NCBI GenBank assembly: GCA_052117605.1
Contig: JBQKIT010000006.1
Source: CAG-791 sp000431495
GTDB lineage: Bacteria > Bacillota > Clostridia > Lachnospirales > Lachnospiraceae
Length of the DNA: 64,000 nucleotides
Direction: 5' to 3' (one strand)
A model generated the notes under the pieces. It saw nothing but the letters and a program-made list of their open reading frames with translations. It was not told the origin of the DNA and ran no database searches. Shown here piece after piece: positions 44,716-54,544 of this stretch. Numbering within the stretch: the stretch's first letter is position 1; every line of letters begins with the position of its first letter. The position numbers and the translations under genes are program-made.

Positions 44716-46641
44716 TCAGCCGGTGGATTTCCTGGAAACCACAACGAAGCGGTCCTTGAAGACGGCTTTGTCATAAACAGCATCATCAAAGGCCTGCGCC
44801 TGCGCGGTTGTCAGGACGAAAATGTCATTTGCATATTCCGGCGTCTGGAGACCGGAGAGCACATCATCCTCTGATATCGAATCATTGCCTTTGGAGGAAG
44901 TCGTGCCGGGAAGTCCGAAAACATAGCGCCCGAAGGAGGATGCAACGCGGAATTCCGCCTCGGGGTCCTTATAGACCACACTGTCCATGAATTCATACGG
45001 ATCGCATTTGTTGTAATACAGAGTCAGCATAAAGGGAGAAGCCACAAGATCGTAGGTCGAATACACGGTCGAGGCTTCGCCCTTTTTCTCTGCAAGCTCT
45101 GTGGCAAGAATCATGGCATCTCCGTAGCCCGGCATAAAGTCAGAGGCAGCAACCTTGTTGTATTCTCCTCCATAGTAATCCCTGGCAAACGAGACAAAGC
45201 CTCCAAAGAGAAGGACAAGGGAGAGCAGGGCGGGGAGAGCTGCAGCCTGGGAAGCAGCTTTGGCAGAAGCAGCTTTGGCAGAAGCTCCGGAACCGGTCTC
45301 CGGTTCTTTCAGGGCGGTTCCCTTTGTCATGGCGAGATAAAGGAACCGAAGTCCCATGACATACCAGTACACCAGCGGAAGGAACAGGAGGACGTCGCGG
45401 TTGATGTCCTGCTGAATAAAGAGTGAGAACAGTAGCGCAGAAAGAAGAGCTGCGCCGAGCACGTCATTTGCAGCCTGCGCGGCGGGAGCTTCCTTTTCTG
45501 CAGTCCTTCTTCCGAACAGAATGCCTGCAAGCGTCACCGGGAAGGTGAAGCAGTACAGTGTCCAGTAGCCGGGCATCGCGTTCCAGGAAACCTCGCCGGG
45601 AATTCCGACAGTGAGCATGAGAAGCAGGTCCTTCAGATTGTGAAGAAGCGTGGAAGGAAGCGTCCGGTCAAAGGCAACGAAGACGGAGCCGAAGTGACTG
45701 GACGTAAATTTCGGAAAGGAAATCCAGCTCGCCGCAATCTCCGGAACGCCGAAGAAATTCACGGCGTAGAAAAGGGCAAGCGGAAGACACGTGATCACGA
45801 ATACGGCAAAGCATCCCGCAAGCTGTCCGATCCGGATGCGTTTTGTCCGGAGAAGCCGGATGCAGACAAGAAGAAGCGTCAGTGGAATGACCACATTCGC
45901 GGAGCCGTAGGAATACAGACAGATGCCGAAGAAAAAGGCTGCAAGGAGATAAAGCCCTGTCTGCCTTCGGCTGTGCTCTGCAGTGCCTGCGCAGATGGCC
46001 TGCACCAGAGCAAACAGTGCGAGAAGCTGCCAGAAGGGCATGGTGTTGGAATCCAGACTCCAACGGGAGAGGATGATGTGCCACGGAGTCAGGGCAAGAA
46101 CGGCAAGTCCTGTGAGCGAACAGCGCCTTCCGAAGGCCTTGTTCAGAAGCAGGAAGAACAAAAACAAGGTCAGCGTGCCGAGAAATGCAGGAACCATGCG
46201 GATGGAGAAAATCCGGGAGCCGAAGAGCTTCGTGGTCAGAACGTTCAGATAAATCATGATGGGGCTTCCGCCGCCGGATCCCCAGGTGATGGGGTATACG
46301 GGCCAGTGGTAGCCGTTGCGGTCAATGCCGTAGCCGGCAAGGCAGAAGGCTTCATAGCCGATCGAGGCCTCGTCCTGCTGCAGTCCGTCCGGAAGACCGG
46401 TCAGATTCCACATCCGGAGAAACGCACCGAAGATAAGAAGCAGGGCGGCAGCAGGGCGGAACAGCCTGCCGGTCAGGAGCTGATCCATACACTGCAGGAG
46501 AGAAAAGGAATGGGGATTCTTTGAAGGAGAAGTGCCTGAAGGGGGAGTCTTTCTGTTCTTCTGGGCGCAGAAGAGCGCGGTAAAGACAAGAACCGTTTCA
46601 AGCAAAATGGAAGCAGCATTGTAGTAATCAATTATTCTCAT
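44716..46641 (-). CDS. GT39-like integral membrane glycosyltransferase
   Basis: 641 residues with 10-12 membrane segments. QQDEASIGYEAF in the first outer loop holds the Asp-Glu pair typical of polyprenyl-phosphate-dependent (PMT/ArnT-like) transferases, and LALTPWHIILSRWSLDSN is a second family block. The last ~150 residues are a soluble outer domain. It probably adds a sugar outside the membrane to a lipid, glycan or protein. An ATG at 46641 follows GGAG; the longer frame is rejected. A small Ala/Lys/Ser repeat (GASAKAASAKAAS) sits in a loop. Confidence 0.82.
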   Translation of the reverse strand: MRIIDYYNAASILLETVLVFTALFCAQKNRKTPPSGTSPSKNPHSFSLLQCMDQLLTGRLFRPAAALLLIFGAFLRMWNLTGLPDGLQQDEASIGYEAFCLAGYGIDRNGYHWPVYPITWGSGGGSPIMIYLNVLTTKLFGSRIFSIRMVPAFLGTLTLFLFFLLLNKAFGRRCSLTGLAVLALTPWHIILSRWSLDSNTMPFWQLLALFALVQAICAGTAEHSRRQTGLYLLAAFFFGICLYSYGSANVVIPLTLLLVCIRLLRTKRIRIGQLAGCFAVFVITCLPLALFYAVNFFGVPEIAASWISFPKFTSSHFGSVFVAFDRTLPSTLLHNLKDLLLMLTVGIPGEVSWNAMPGYWTLYCFTFPVTLAGILFGRRTAEKEAPAAQAANDVLGAALLSALLFSLFIQQDINRDVLLFLPLVYWYVMGLRFLYLAMTKGTALKEPETGSGASAKAASAKAASQAAALPALLSLVLLFGGFVSFARDYYGGEYNKVAASDFMPGYGDAMILATELAEKKGEASTVYSTYDLVASPFMLTLYYNKCDPYEFMDSVVYKDPEAEFRVASSFGRYVFGLPGTTSSKGNDSISEDDVLSGLQTPEYANDIFVLTTAQAQAFDDAVYDKAVFKDRFVVVSRKSTG

Positions 46642-46862
46642 GAAGAATCTCCGTATCGTTTCACACAGCATGGTTTCGGCTGAAATGTTCGGGTCGAAAT
46701 GCTCCGGCTGAAATTCCGCTGCTGCGGCAGCCGTTCCATTCAGTTTATCATATTTGGCTTTTCACGCCGCAATTTCCGCTAAAAAGTCCGCAAGGGCTGC
46801 CGATATTCAAAACGCCATTCGGGCTATAACTATAGATAAAAAAGACCACAGGGGAGGATAAT

Positions 46863-48584
46863 ATGCAGCAGAAAAGCGCGGAGGAACGGAAATTCTGGGC
46901 TCAGTTTGATGCACTGGATATGGGCACAGGTTGGGATGACGAGGACATCAAAAAGCCGCAGATTATGATCGAAAGTGTTTACGGCGATTCGCATCCCGGA
47001 AGCTTTCACCTGAATCAGATGGTGGAGCAGGCGGTGTACGGCGTGTATGAAAAGGGCGGAAAGCCGGCAAAATACTACGCGACGGACATCTGCGACGGCT
47101 GTACGCAGGGCGGAGACGGCATGAATTATGTGCTGGCTTCCCGCGAAGCCATTGCCAACATGGTCGAGATTCACGGAAGTACGGTCGCCTGGGACGGCGT
47201 GATTATGTCCTCGAGCTGTGATAAGTCGATTCCGGCGCATCTGAAGGCAATCGCGCGCCTGAACATCCCGGCAATATTCATGCCGGGCGGCTCCATGCGC
47301 CCGGGCCCGAATATGACGACATCGATTGTGGCAGGTGACATCTCTCTTCGCGAAAAACGGGACGGGGCCATTACGCCGCAGGAAATCCGCGATTACAAGC
47401 TGACGGGCTGCCCTTCTGTGGGAGCGTGCTCATTCCTTGGGACAGCCTCCACGATGCAGTGCCTTGCGGAAGCTTTGGGCCTGACCCTTCCGGGAGCGGC
47501 ACTTGTGCCTGCGACGATGCGGGATCTTCTCCAGTATTCCAGACAGGCAGGAAGAAAGATCATGGAGCTTGCGGAGAAAAATCTGACGCCCGACAAGATC
47601 CTGACAGCCGGTGCCTTCCGAAATGCAATCGTGGTGCATTCCGCAATCGGCGGTTCCACCAACGCAACGCTCCATCTGCCCTCCATTGCAAGGGAGGCCG
47701 GTGTGGAGCTTCCGATTGAGCTGTTCGATGAGATCAATCACCGGATTCCGCACATCGGAAATGTGTATCCGTCCGGATCGCAGCTGACAGAGAGCTTCTG
47801 GTTTGCGGGCGGTGTTCCCATGGTGGAGTGGATGCTGCGCGATTATCTGGATCTGGATGTCCTGACTGTGACGGGAAAGACGCTCGGAGAAAATCTGGAG
47901 GAGCTCTGGAAGGACAACTGGTTTGAGCGGAATCTTGGATATCTGCACAATTATGGTCTTGAGAGGGAGCAGGTCATTTTTCCTGTCGAAAAGGTAAAAG
48001 AAAAGGGCTCGGTTGCCATCCTGAAGGGAAACATTGCGCCGGAGGGCTCGGTGATCAAATATGCCGCCTGTGCGGAGAACCAGCGGGAGGTGGTCAATGC
48101 GAAGGCGCGGGTATTCAACTGCGAGGAGGATGCCTATGACGCAGTGGTGCGGAAACAAATCAAACCGGGAGAGGTCATCATTGTCCGTTACGAAGGCCCC
48201 CGCGGCTGCGGCATGCCGGAGATGGTTGCGACCACCGAGGCGATCTGCTGCGATGAGAGAATTAACGGAAATGTGGCGCTGATTACCGACGGGCGCTTTT
48301 CCGGAGCAACCAGAGGGGCAGCCATCGGACATGTTTCTCCAGAGGCGGCATCCGGCGGCCCGATTGCCTTTGTGGAGGAGGGAGATCTGATTTCCTATTC
48401 AGTCGAACAGCGCACGTTGAATGTGACCGGAATCGCAGGAGTTCCCTGCACACCAAAGGTGGCAGAGGCAGCTCTTGCAGAGCGCGCCGCAAAGGGAATC
48501 ATTCCGAGAGAGCCGAGAAAGGGCTTCTACCGGATGTACACGAGCTTTGCACGCAGCGCCATGCAGGGCGGCGGGCTCGAATAA
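46863..48584 (+). CDS. IlvD/Edd-family sugar-acid dehydratase
   Basis: 573 residues with the iron-sulfur ligands in DICDGCTQG, SSSCDKS and CPSVGACSFLGTAST, and the C-terminal RFSGATRG. The GACSFLGTAST form points to aldonate dehydratases (YjhG/YagF, arabonate or xylonate type) rather than dihydroxyacid dehydratase. The reaction would convert an aldonate into a 2-keto-3-deoxy acid. AGGGGAGGATAAT precedes the ATG. The next gene is the matching aldolase. It heads the xylan operon; no ilv genes are nearby. Confidence 0.82.
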   Translation: MQQKSAEERKFWAQFDALDMGTGWDDEDIKKPQIMIESVYGDSHPGSFHLNQMVEQAVYGVYEKGGKPAKYYATDICDGCTQGGDGMNYVLASREAIANMVEIHGSTVAWDGVIMSSSCDKSIPAHLKAIARLNIPAIFMPGGSMRPGPNMTTSIVAGDISLREKRDGAITPQEIRDYKLTGCPSVGACSFLGTASTMQCLAEALGLTLPGAALVPATMRDLLQYSRQAGRKIMELAEKNLTPDKILTAGAFRNAIVVHSAIGGSTNATLHLPSIAREAGVELPIELFDEINHRIPHIGNVYPSGSQLTESFWFAGGVPMVEWMLRDYLDLDVLTVTGKTLGENLEELWKDNWFERNLGYLHNYGLEREQVIFPVEKVKEKGSVAILKGNIAPEGSVIKYAACAENQREVVNAKARVFNCEEDAYDAVVRKQIKPGEVIIVRYEGPRGCGMPEMVATTEAICCDERINGNVALITDGRFSGATRGAAIGHVSPEAASGGPIAFVEEGDLISYSVEQRTLNVTGIAGVPCTPKVAEAALAERAAKGIIPREPRKGFYRMYTSFARSAMQGGGLE

Positions 48585-48656
48585 AGGGACAGGAGAAACA
48601 GAAAAAGGACAGAATCTGCAGGAAAGGCAGAAACGGACAGAAGAAAGGATGAGACT

Positions 48657-49553
48657 ATGAAGGCAAATTATATTACACCGGCAGTAACCTTGTTTCAGGA
48701 GGATGGAACGCTTGATCTGGAGAGCCAGGGGAAGCTGTTCGAGCATCTGATTGCAAACGGGATCGACGGAATTCTGGTGCAGGGAAGCATCGGCGAGTTC
48801 TTTGCCATGGATCTGGAAATGCGCAAGGACCTGGCTGGCTTTGCCATCCGCAGCATTGCGCACAGAGTTCGCTGCATCATCGGAACCGCCTCCATGGTGG
48901 AATCGGAAATTGTTCCGTATTCCAACTGGTGTCTGGAGCAGGGAGCCGATGCGGTGATGATCATCTCGCCGTATTATTTCCGCTTTGACGATGCCAGTTT
49001 GTTCCGCTTTTACGATGAGCTCTTTTCTCAGATTCATGGCGCGGTATATATCTATAATTTCCCGGACCGCACCGGTTATTCCATTTCTCCGCAGGTGGTT
49101 CTGGAGCTTCGGAGAAAGCATGACAACCTGAAGGGCATCAAGGACACCATCAGCGGCATGGATCACACGAGAGAACTGATCAAAGCCGTCAAGAGTGAAT
49201 TCCCGGATTTTGAGGTCTTCTCCGGCTTTGATGACAACGCGGCTCACAACGTGCTTTCCGGCGGCGACGGCATCATCGGAGGCCTTTCCAACGTGGTTCC
49301 GGAGCTTTGCAGCGCATGGATCCGCGCGATGAGAGAAAACGATGCGGAGGGCATTGCGGCAGGCCAGCAGCAGATCAACCGCCTGTTTGACATTTATGCC
49401 GTGGGCTCATTGTTTGTTCCGATCATCAAGGAGGGGTGCCGTCTTCGCGGCGTAGTCGGAAACAGCATCTGCACAAAGCCGATTCCGGAGGTGACGGCAG
49501 AGCAGACAGAGGAAATCCGGAAAATCCTTGCAAGAGAAGGCATCACGGTATAA
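48657..49553 (+). CDS. DHDPS-family aldolase (2-keto-3-deoxy-sugar-acid type)
   Basis: 298 residues, a Schiff-base TIM barrel. The catalytic Lys lies in LKGIKDT (about residue 162) and the Tyr in YIYNFPDRTG. GSIGEF replaces GSTGE, as in keto-deoxy-acid aldolases (YagE/KdgA) rather than in DapA. It is expected to split the dehydratase product into pyruvate and an aldehyde. It lies 72 nt after the dehydratase; the ribosome site is AAAGGATG. True DapA function is less likely in this setting. Confidence 0.8.
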   Translation: MKANYITPAVTLFQEDGTLDLESQGKLFEHLIANGIDGILVQGSIGEFFAMDLEMRKDLAGFAIRSIAHRVRCIIGTASMVESEIVPYSNWCLEQGADAVMIISPYYFRFDDASLFRFYDELFSQIHGAVYIYNFPDRTGYSISPQVVLELRRKHDNLKGIKDTISGMDHTRELIKAVKSEFPDFEVFSGFDDNAAHNVLSGGDGIIGGLSNVVPELCSAWIRAMRENDAEGIAAGQQQINRLFDIYAVGSLFVPIIKEGCRLRGVVGNSICTKPIPEVTAEQTEEIRKILAREGITV

Positions 49554-49557
49554 ACGG

Positions 49558-49613
49558 GAGTTTCAAGGGAGATTTCAAAAGAAATTTCAAAAGAGATTTC
49601 AAAGGAGATTTTC
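49558..49613 (+). repeat. 12-nt tandem repeat forming the GH115 ribosome site
   Basis: Units GAGATTTCAAAA (49569), GAAATTTCAAAA (49581), GAGATTTCAAAG (49593) and GAGATTTTC (49605), preceded by an 11-nt variant. The GGAG used as the Shine-Dalgarno site is created at the third/fourth junction, directly before the ATG at 49614. Confidence 0.8.
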
Positions 49614-52600
49614 ATGGGTGTTTCTTATGTTCTGATGACGGAAAACGAGGCTTTCTCCGGAGTAAAAAGAACGGCAGAGAAGGTTGCGGAGGATTTTCGC
49701 AAAGTGACAGGGACCAGGCCGGAGCTGAGGACGGAGGTCGGTGCAGACGATTTTCGGAAGGCTGCGGAAGAGAAAACAGCTGTCCTGGAGAAAGCAGCCA
49801 AAGAAACCGGAACGGGACAGGAAATCGTGATTCTTGCGGCAACCCTCGGGCACAGTCCTCTTGTGGAAAAGCTGGTGGAGAGCGGTCTGTTTTCGGAGAA
49901 TTCGATTGGCCGGATTCAGGGAAAACGCGAGGTGTATCTTCGCGTCTTTCTTCCGGAAGCATTGGATGGAAAGGACCTTGTTCTGATTCTCGGAAGCGAT
50001 AAGAGAGGAACGATCTACGGCCTGTTTTCCCTCTCGGAATACATCGGTGTGACCCCGCTGACCTTCTTTGGGGATGCTCCCTTGGTGCACAGGAAGGAAC
50101 TGATTCTTGGAGAAGCGGTGAACGCCGTGTCGAAGGAGCCGTCAGTGGAGTACCGCGGCTTTTTCATCAACGACGAGTGGCCAGCCTTCGGAAGCTGGTG
50201 TATGGAGCACTTCGGCGGCTTCAATGCATCGCTGTATGACTGTGTGTTCGAGTTTCTTCTCCGTATGAAGGGCAATTATATCTGGCCTGCGATGTGGACC
50301 AGTTCATTTCCGCTGGATGGTCCCGGTCCTGCAGACATGGAGCTTGCCGATGAGTACGGCATAATCTGGAGCTTCTCTCACCATGAGCCCTGCCTTCGCG
50401 CGAGTGAGGAGTGGGACAAGGTGCGCGGAGAAGCTTCGCCGTATGGAAACGCCTGGGATTTCCGCACAAACCGGGAGGGCCTTCTTCGCTACTGGGGAGA
50501 TGCCCTGAAGGAGCGCGGCCGCTATGAGAACATGATCACCATCGGCATGCGGGGAGAGCGTGATTCGGCGCTTCTTGGAGAGGGAAGCCCTGTTGAGGAC
50601 AATGTGGCTCTTCTGAAGGAGATCATAACCGCGCAGCGGGGGCTGATCCGCAGCCTGGAGCAGGAGGGGCTGGTGCGGGAAAATGCGCCGCAGATGCTTG
50701 CTGTCTACAAGGAGGTCGAGGAGTACTACTATGGGAACGAGAAGATCTCCGGACTGTATCAGTGGGATGGTCTGGACGGTGTTATCTGCATGCTGAGCGA
50801 CGACAATTTCGGACATCTCCGGACACTTCCGACCAGTCAGATGCGGGAGCACAAGGGCGGCTACGGAATGTATTACCATCTGGACTACCATGGAAGTCCG
50901 GTTTCCTATGAGTGGGTGGAATCAACCCCGTTTTCACAGGTCTGGGAGCAGATGACGGAGGCATGGGACTACGGCGTGCGAAAGCTCTGGATCGTCAACG
51001 TGGGCGACGTGAAATTCCATGAGGTTCTTCTGCAGTATTTCATGGATCTTGCGTATGACTATGAGCGCTTCGGCGGAGAGGAGCCGGAGCGTTATCTTCG
51101 GTACCCGGAGCATCTGATCCGGAAGAACTTCCCGGAGGAGCTGCCGGGAATGGACGGGGAGCTTCAGAAGAAGATCACGAAGGTCCTTACGGATTATCTG
51201 CATCTTGCGGAGCTTCGAAGACCGGAATCTCTTCACACGGGAATCTATCATGCAAGTCATGAGCTGGAGACAGACCGCATGCTGGAGATAACCGCTTCTC
51301 TGGATGCCAGGAACCATGAGATTCTGCACAGGCTCTCGGAGAAGGAAGAAAGCGCAGCGGCTTACCGGGGATATTACAGCATGATCGGATGGCCCTGCGC
51401 TGCGATGTGCAATCTGGTCCGGCTGTATCTGTTTGCGGGCAAGAACCACCGCTATGCACAGCAGGGACGCCCGGCGGCCGGCATCTGTGCGCAGAAGGCG
51501 AAGGAGTGCCTTCGCAGGGACAAGGAGCTGTCCGCGGAGTGGGCAGCGTTCCTTGGCGGAAAGTGGTCCGGTATGGAAAAGCCTCATCACATCGGCTTTA
51601 CACAATGGAACGACTTCGGAAGGCAGTACCCCGTGCTCATGGAGCTGGAGCCGGCAGAGGATCCGATCCTGTGTGTTTCCAGGGCGGATGAGGATGAGAC
51701 TGCTGTCCGTGTCTACGGAAGCCATGAGAAGCTGATTGTGGATGATTTCCGGTACGAGGGGAACCGTGAGGTTCTTCTTGAAATTTCCAACAACGGAACC
51801 GGAGCGCTTTCCTTTGAGATCCGAAATCTTCCGGACTGGCTGAGAATCGAAAACGAGACAGGCCTGAAATTCCGTCAGACTGCAGCCGGTGAGCTTTCAT
51901 CTGCACAGCCTTCCTCTGGTCAGCTTTCAACCGGTCAGCCTTTCTCCGGTCAGCTTTCAACCGGTGAGCTTGCAAGAGTTTCTCTTTCCGTGCTCCGGGA
52001 GAACATTCCGGACGGGGCGGAGGAGGTGAGCACTGTTCTGGAGCTTGCGGGAAGTGACGAGACCATCGTTGACATTCCGGTGACGGCAAGAGAGAAAAGA
52101 ACGGCACTTCCCGGTCAGGGACGAAACGGCGTGCTGGTTCTGGAGGCAGAGAATCTGATCCCCGGAAAGGCGGCGGAAAAAGCTTCCTGGAAGCCGCTTT
52201 CCTCCTATGGAAAATACGGCGGAGGCTGGAAGGTTTATCCGACAACGGCGGCCTTTGCGGCGGGCGATGCCGCGGCCCCCTCCCTTTTCGGAGAGCTGGA
52301 GATCTGCGAGGAGGGAGACTATGTCGTGGAGCTCCATGCGGCGCCGTCCAATCCGCTGGAATTCGTAAAGCCGCTGACGCTTGGACTTATGCTGGAGCAG
52401 AAGCCGGAAGAGACCGCAGAAGACCGGAAGGCGATGCGGCAGCAGGCAGAGCTGACTCTTGTCCGTGCGGAGAGAACGGTCGGTTCTCCTTCCAATGCGG
52501 CGTGGTGCAGGGCGGTACTGGATCAGGAAAGAATGGCACAGACGGTGTTTCACCTTCCGGAGGGCCGGTACAAACTCTCCATTTTTGCAAGAGAGGCCGG

Positions 52601-52703
52601 CGTCATTACGGAGAGAATCTATGTGTATCCGGAAAAAGCACCCATGCCGGAATCGTACCTTGGGCCAAACCGCACGAAATCACAAAAGGTTTGCAACAGA
52701 TGA
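49614..52703 (+). CDS. GH115 alpha-glucuronidase
   Basis: Removes (4-O-methyl-)glucuronic acid from xylan or its oligomers, including internal positions. The 1029-residue protein has an N-terminal domain with GSDKRGTIYGLFSLSEYIGV, the catalytic-barrel blocks YRGFFINDEWP, RMKGNYIWPAMWTS and YGMYYHLDYHG, the helical region around YYSMIGWPCAAM, and a C-terminal beta domain. No signal peptide, so cytoplasmic. A short in-frame Ser/Gly/Gln repeat (about 760-785) links domains. The codons of the start sit behind a tandem-repeat ribosome site. Confidence 0.92.
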   Translation: MGVSYVLMTENEAFSGVKRTAEKVAEDFRKVTGTRPELRTEVGADDFRKAAEEKTAVLEKAAKETGTGQEIVILAATLGHSPLVEKLVESGLFSENSIGRIQGKREVYLRVFLPEALDGKDLVLILGSDKRGTIYGLFSLSEYIGVTPLTFFGDAPLVHRKELILGEAVNAVSKEPSVEYRGFFINDEWPAFGSWCMEHFGGFNASLYDCVFEFLLRMKGNYIWPAMWTSSFPLDGPGPADMELADEYGIIWSFSHHEPCLRASEEWDKVRGEASPYGNAWDFRTNREGLLRYWGDALKERGRYENMITIGMRGERDSALLGEGSPVEDNVALLKEIITAQRGLIRSLEQEGLVRENAPQMLAVYKEVEEYYYGNEKISGLYQWDGLDGVICMLSDDNFGHLRTLPTSQMREHKGGYGMYYHLDYHGSPVSYEWVESTPFSQVWEQMTEAWDYGVRKLWIVNVGDVKFHEVLLQYFMDLAYDYERFGGEEPERYLRYPEHLIRKNFPEELPGMDGELQKKITKVLTDYLHLAELRRPESLHTGIYHASHELETDRMLEITASLDARNHEILHRLSEKEESAAAYRGYYSMIGWPCAAMCNLVRLYLFAGKNHRYAQQGRPAAGICAQKAKECLRRDKELSAEWAAFLGGKWSGMEKPHHIGFTQWNDFGRQYPVLMELEPAEDPILCVSRADEDETAVRVYGSHEKLIVDDFRYEGNREVLLEISNNGTGALSFEIRNLPDWLRIENETGLKFRQTAAGELSSAQPSSGQLSTGQPFSGQLSTGELARVSLSVLRENIPDGAEEVSTVLELAGSDETIVDIPVTAREKRTALPGQGRNGVLVLEAENLIPGKAAEKASWKPLSSYGKYGGGWKVYPTTAAFAAGDAAAPSLFGELEICEEGDYVVELHAAPSNPLEFVKPLTLGLMLEQKPEETAEDRKAMRQQAELTLVRAERTVGSPSNAAWCRAVLDQERMAQTVFHLPEGRYKLSIFAREAGVITERIYVYPEKAPMPESYLGPNRTKSQKVCNR

Positions 52704-52808
52704 CAGGAATCGGGAAAAACGGTGTGTTAGATTTTTTTCATAAGACATAATAAGAGAAAAGGCAGAAAAGTCTGCGGCGATTTTCCGGCGGCAGCAGAAA
52801 GGTAACTC

Positions 52809-54470
52809 ATGCAAATCGCAAATCAAAGTGAAACCTTCCATAACCCGATTCTTTCCGGATTTTATCCGGATCCGTCCATCTGCAGGGTCGGGGAGGATTA
52901 CTATATGGCAACCTCCTCGTTCAACTATTATCCGGGAATTCCTGTTTTTCACAGCAAAGATCTGATTCACTGGGAGCAGATCGGACATGGCATTCACCGC
53001 CCGGAGCAGCTGGATTATAAGAACTGTGAGGCAAGCCTTGGCCTGTGGGCACCGACCATCCGGTATCATGAGGGAACCTTCTATCTGATCAATACCTTTG
53101 TGTCCGAGGGACGCGAGGTAAATCGCGACAACTATATTCTGACGGCGAAGGATCCGGCAGGCCCCTGGAGTGACCCGGTTTTTATAGAGGGCGCGGACGG
53201 CATCGATCCCACAATCTTTTTTGATAAGGACGGGCGGATGTGGTATGCCGGCAATTACATTGAGAAGCATCCGAAGTATGAGGGGCATCACGGAATTTAT
53301 CTGTGCGAGCTGGATCCTGTCACCTTCCAGTTCATCGGCGAGAGAAAGGTAATCTGGGACGGCGCGCGGACGACCAGCAAATGGATTGAGGCACCGCACC
53401 TGTATTTTATCAACGGCTGGTATTATCTGATGGTCGCAGAGGGAGGCACCTTCTCCAATCACTGCGTGATGATGGCAAGATCGGAGCGCGTGGACGGCGA
53501 TTATGAAATCTGCCCGCGAAATCCTATCGTGACGCACCGGCATCTTCCTCTTGCAAGAGAGATTTCGGTGACCGGACATGCGGACATCGTAGAGACGCCC
53601 GGCGGCGAGTGGTGGATGGTTCTTCTGGCGGTCCGCCCGTACGGAGATTTCCAGTTCAACACCGGACGTGAGACCTTCCTTGTTCCCTTCCACTGGGAAA
53701 AGGACGGATGGCCCCTTCTGGATACGGAGGACGGCATTGTGCACAGCACGGAGAGAAAGCCGGACCTCCCGGAGATTCTTCTTTCCGGCGTAAATCCGAT
53801 GGAGCAGACGGTAATGGATTCGTTTGACGGGGAAGAGCTCGATCTTCGCTGGAATACCATTCTGGCACCGGAGAGCAGCTTTTATTCCCTGAAGGACAGA
53901 CCGGGCTTTCTTCGGCTCTCACTTCTTCCTGCAACGCTCTGGAAGAAGGACCCGGCGGATCGCTGGCACACGGAGCAGCCATCCTGCGTGGTACGCCGTC
54001 AGCAGCACCACACCTTTGAAGCAGCGGCGCGGATGGAGTTTGACCCGCAGAGCAAAGAGGAAGAGGCGGGACTGGTGCTTCTTCAGGATGACCGCTTCAG
54101 CTATCTTCTGACCGTGGGCCGGAACGAGGACGGAGCGAGGGTGATCCGCCTTGCCAGAACGGAGAATGGACATCACAGCGTATTGAAAGAGCTGGAGCTT
54201 TGCTGCGATGGAGAAGGCTGCAGCAAGGGCATCGTTCTTGGAACCACCTGCCGCAATGAAGTCTATGATTTCTGGTATGAAGCAGCAGAAGAAAATGGGA
54301 AAGGCGTGCGCATTCCGGTGCAGACGGACCTCCCGGCCAGGCTTCTGAGCTCCAATGTCAACGAGGGCTTTACCGGAGTATATCTTGGCATGTATGCAAG
54401 CTCCTGCGGCACAGAAAGTGAGAACAAGGCAGATTTTGACTGGTTCCGTTATCAGGGTGACAGAATCTGA
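52809..54470 (+). CDS. GH43 beta-xylosidase/alpha-L-arabinofuranosidase
   Basis: 553 residues. The five-bladed propeller begins NPILSGFYPDPSI (base Asp), with GIDPTIFFD (modulating Asp) and WIEAPHLY (acid Glu); from about 335 a beta-sandwich domain follows, typical of the xylosidase subgroup. No signal peptide, so it acts on imported oligomers. AAAGGTAACTC lies before the ATG. The exact specificity cannot be read from sequence. Confidence 0.9.
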   Translation: MQIANQSETFHNPILSGFYPDPSICRVGEDYYMATSSFNYYPGIPVFHSKDLIHWEQIGHGIHRPEQLDYKNCEASLGLWAPTIRYHEGTFYLINTFVSEGREVNRDNYILTAKDPAGPWSDPVFIEGADGIDPTIFFDKDGRMWYAGNYIEKHPKYEGHHGIYLCELDPVTFQFIGERKVIWDGARTTSKWIEAPHLYFINGWYYLMVAEGGTFSNHCVMMARSERVDGDYEICPRNPIVTHRHLPLAREISVTGHADIVETPGGEWWMVLLAVRPYGDFQFNTGRETFLVPFHWEKDGWPLLDTEDGIVHSTERKPDLPEILLSGVNPMEQTVMDSFDGEELDLRWNTILAPESSFYSLKDRPGFLRLSLLPATLWKKDPADRWHTEQPSCVVRRQQHHTFEAAARMEFDPQSKEEEAGLVLLQDDRFSYLLTVGRNEDGARVIRLARTENGHHSVLKELELCCDGEGCSKGIVLGTTCRNEVYDFWYEAAEENGKGVRIPVQTDLPARLLSSNVNEGFTGVYLGMYASSCGTESENKADFDWFRYQGDRI

Positions 54471-54544
54471 GCAGATATCGAAAAGAAAAGCGGCTGTCGG
54501 GATGGATCGATGGCCGTTTTCCTGTTTGGGGAAGGAAGCGAAGC

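Noticed and set aside
46863..48584. Branched-chain amino acid dihydroxyacid dehydratase (IlvD)
   Set aside because: The GACSFLGTAST form, the aldolase neighbour and the xylan setting point to a sugar-acid dehydratase.
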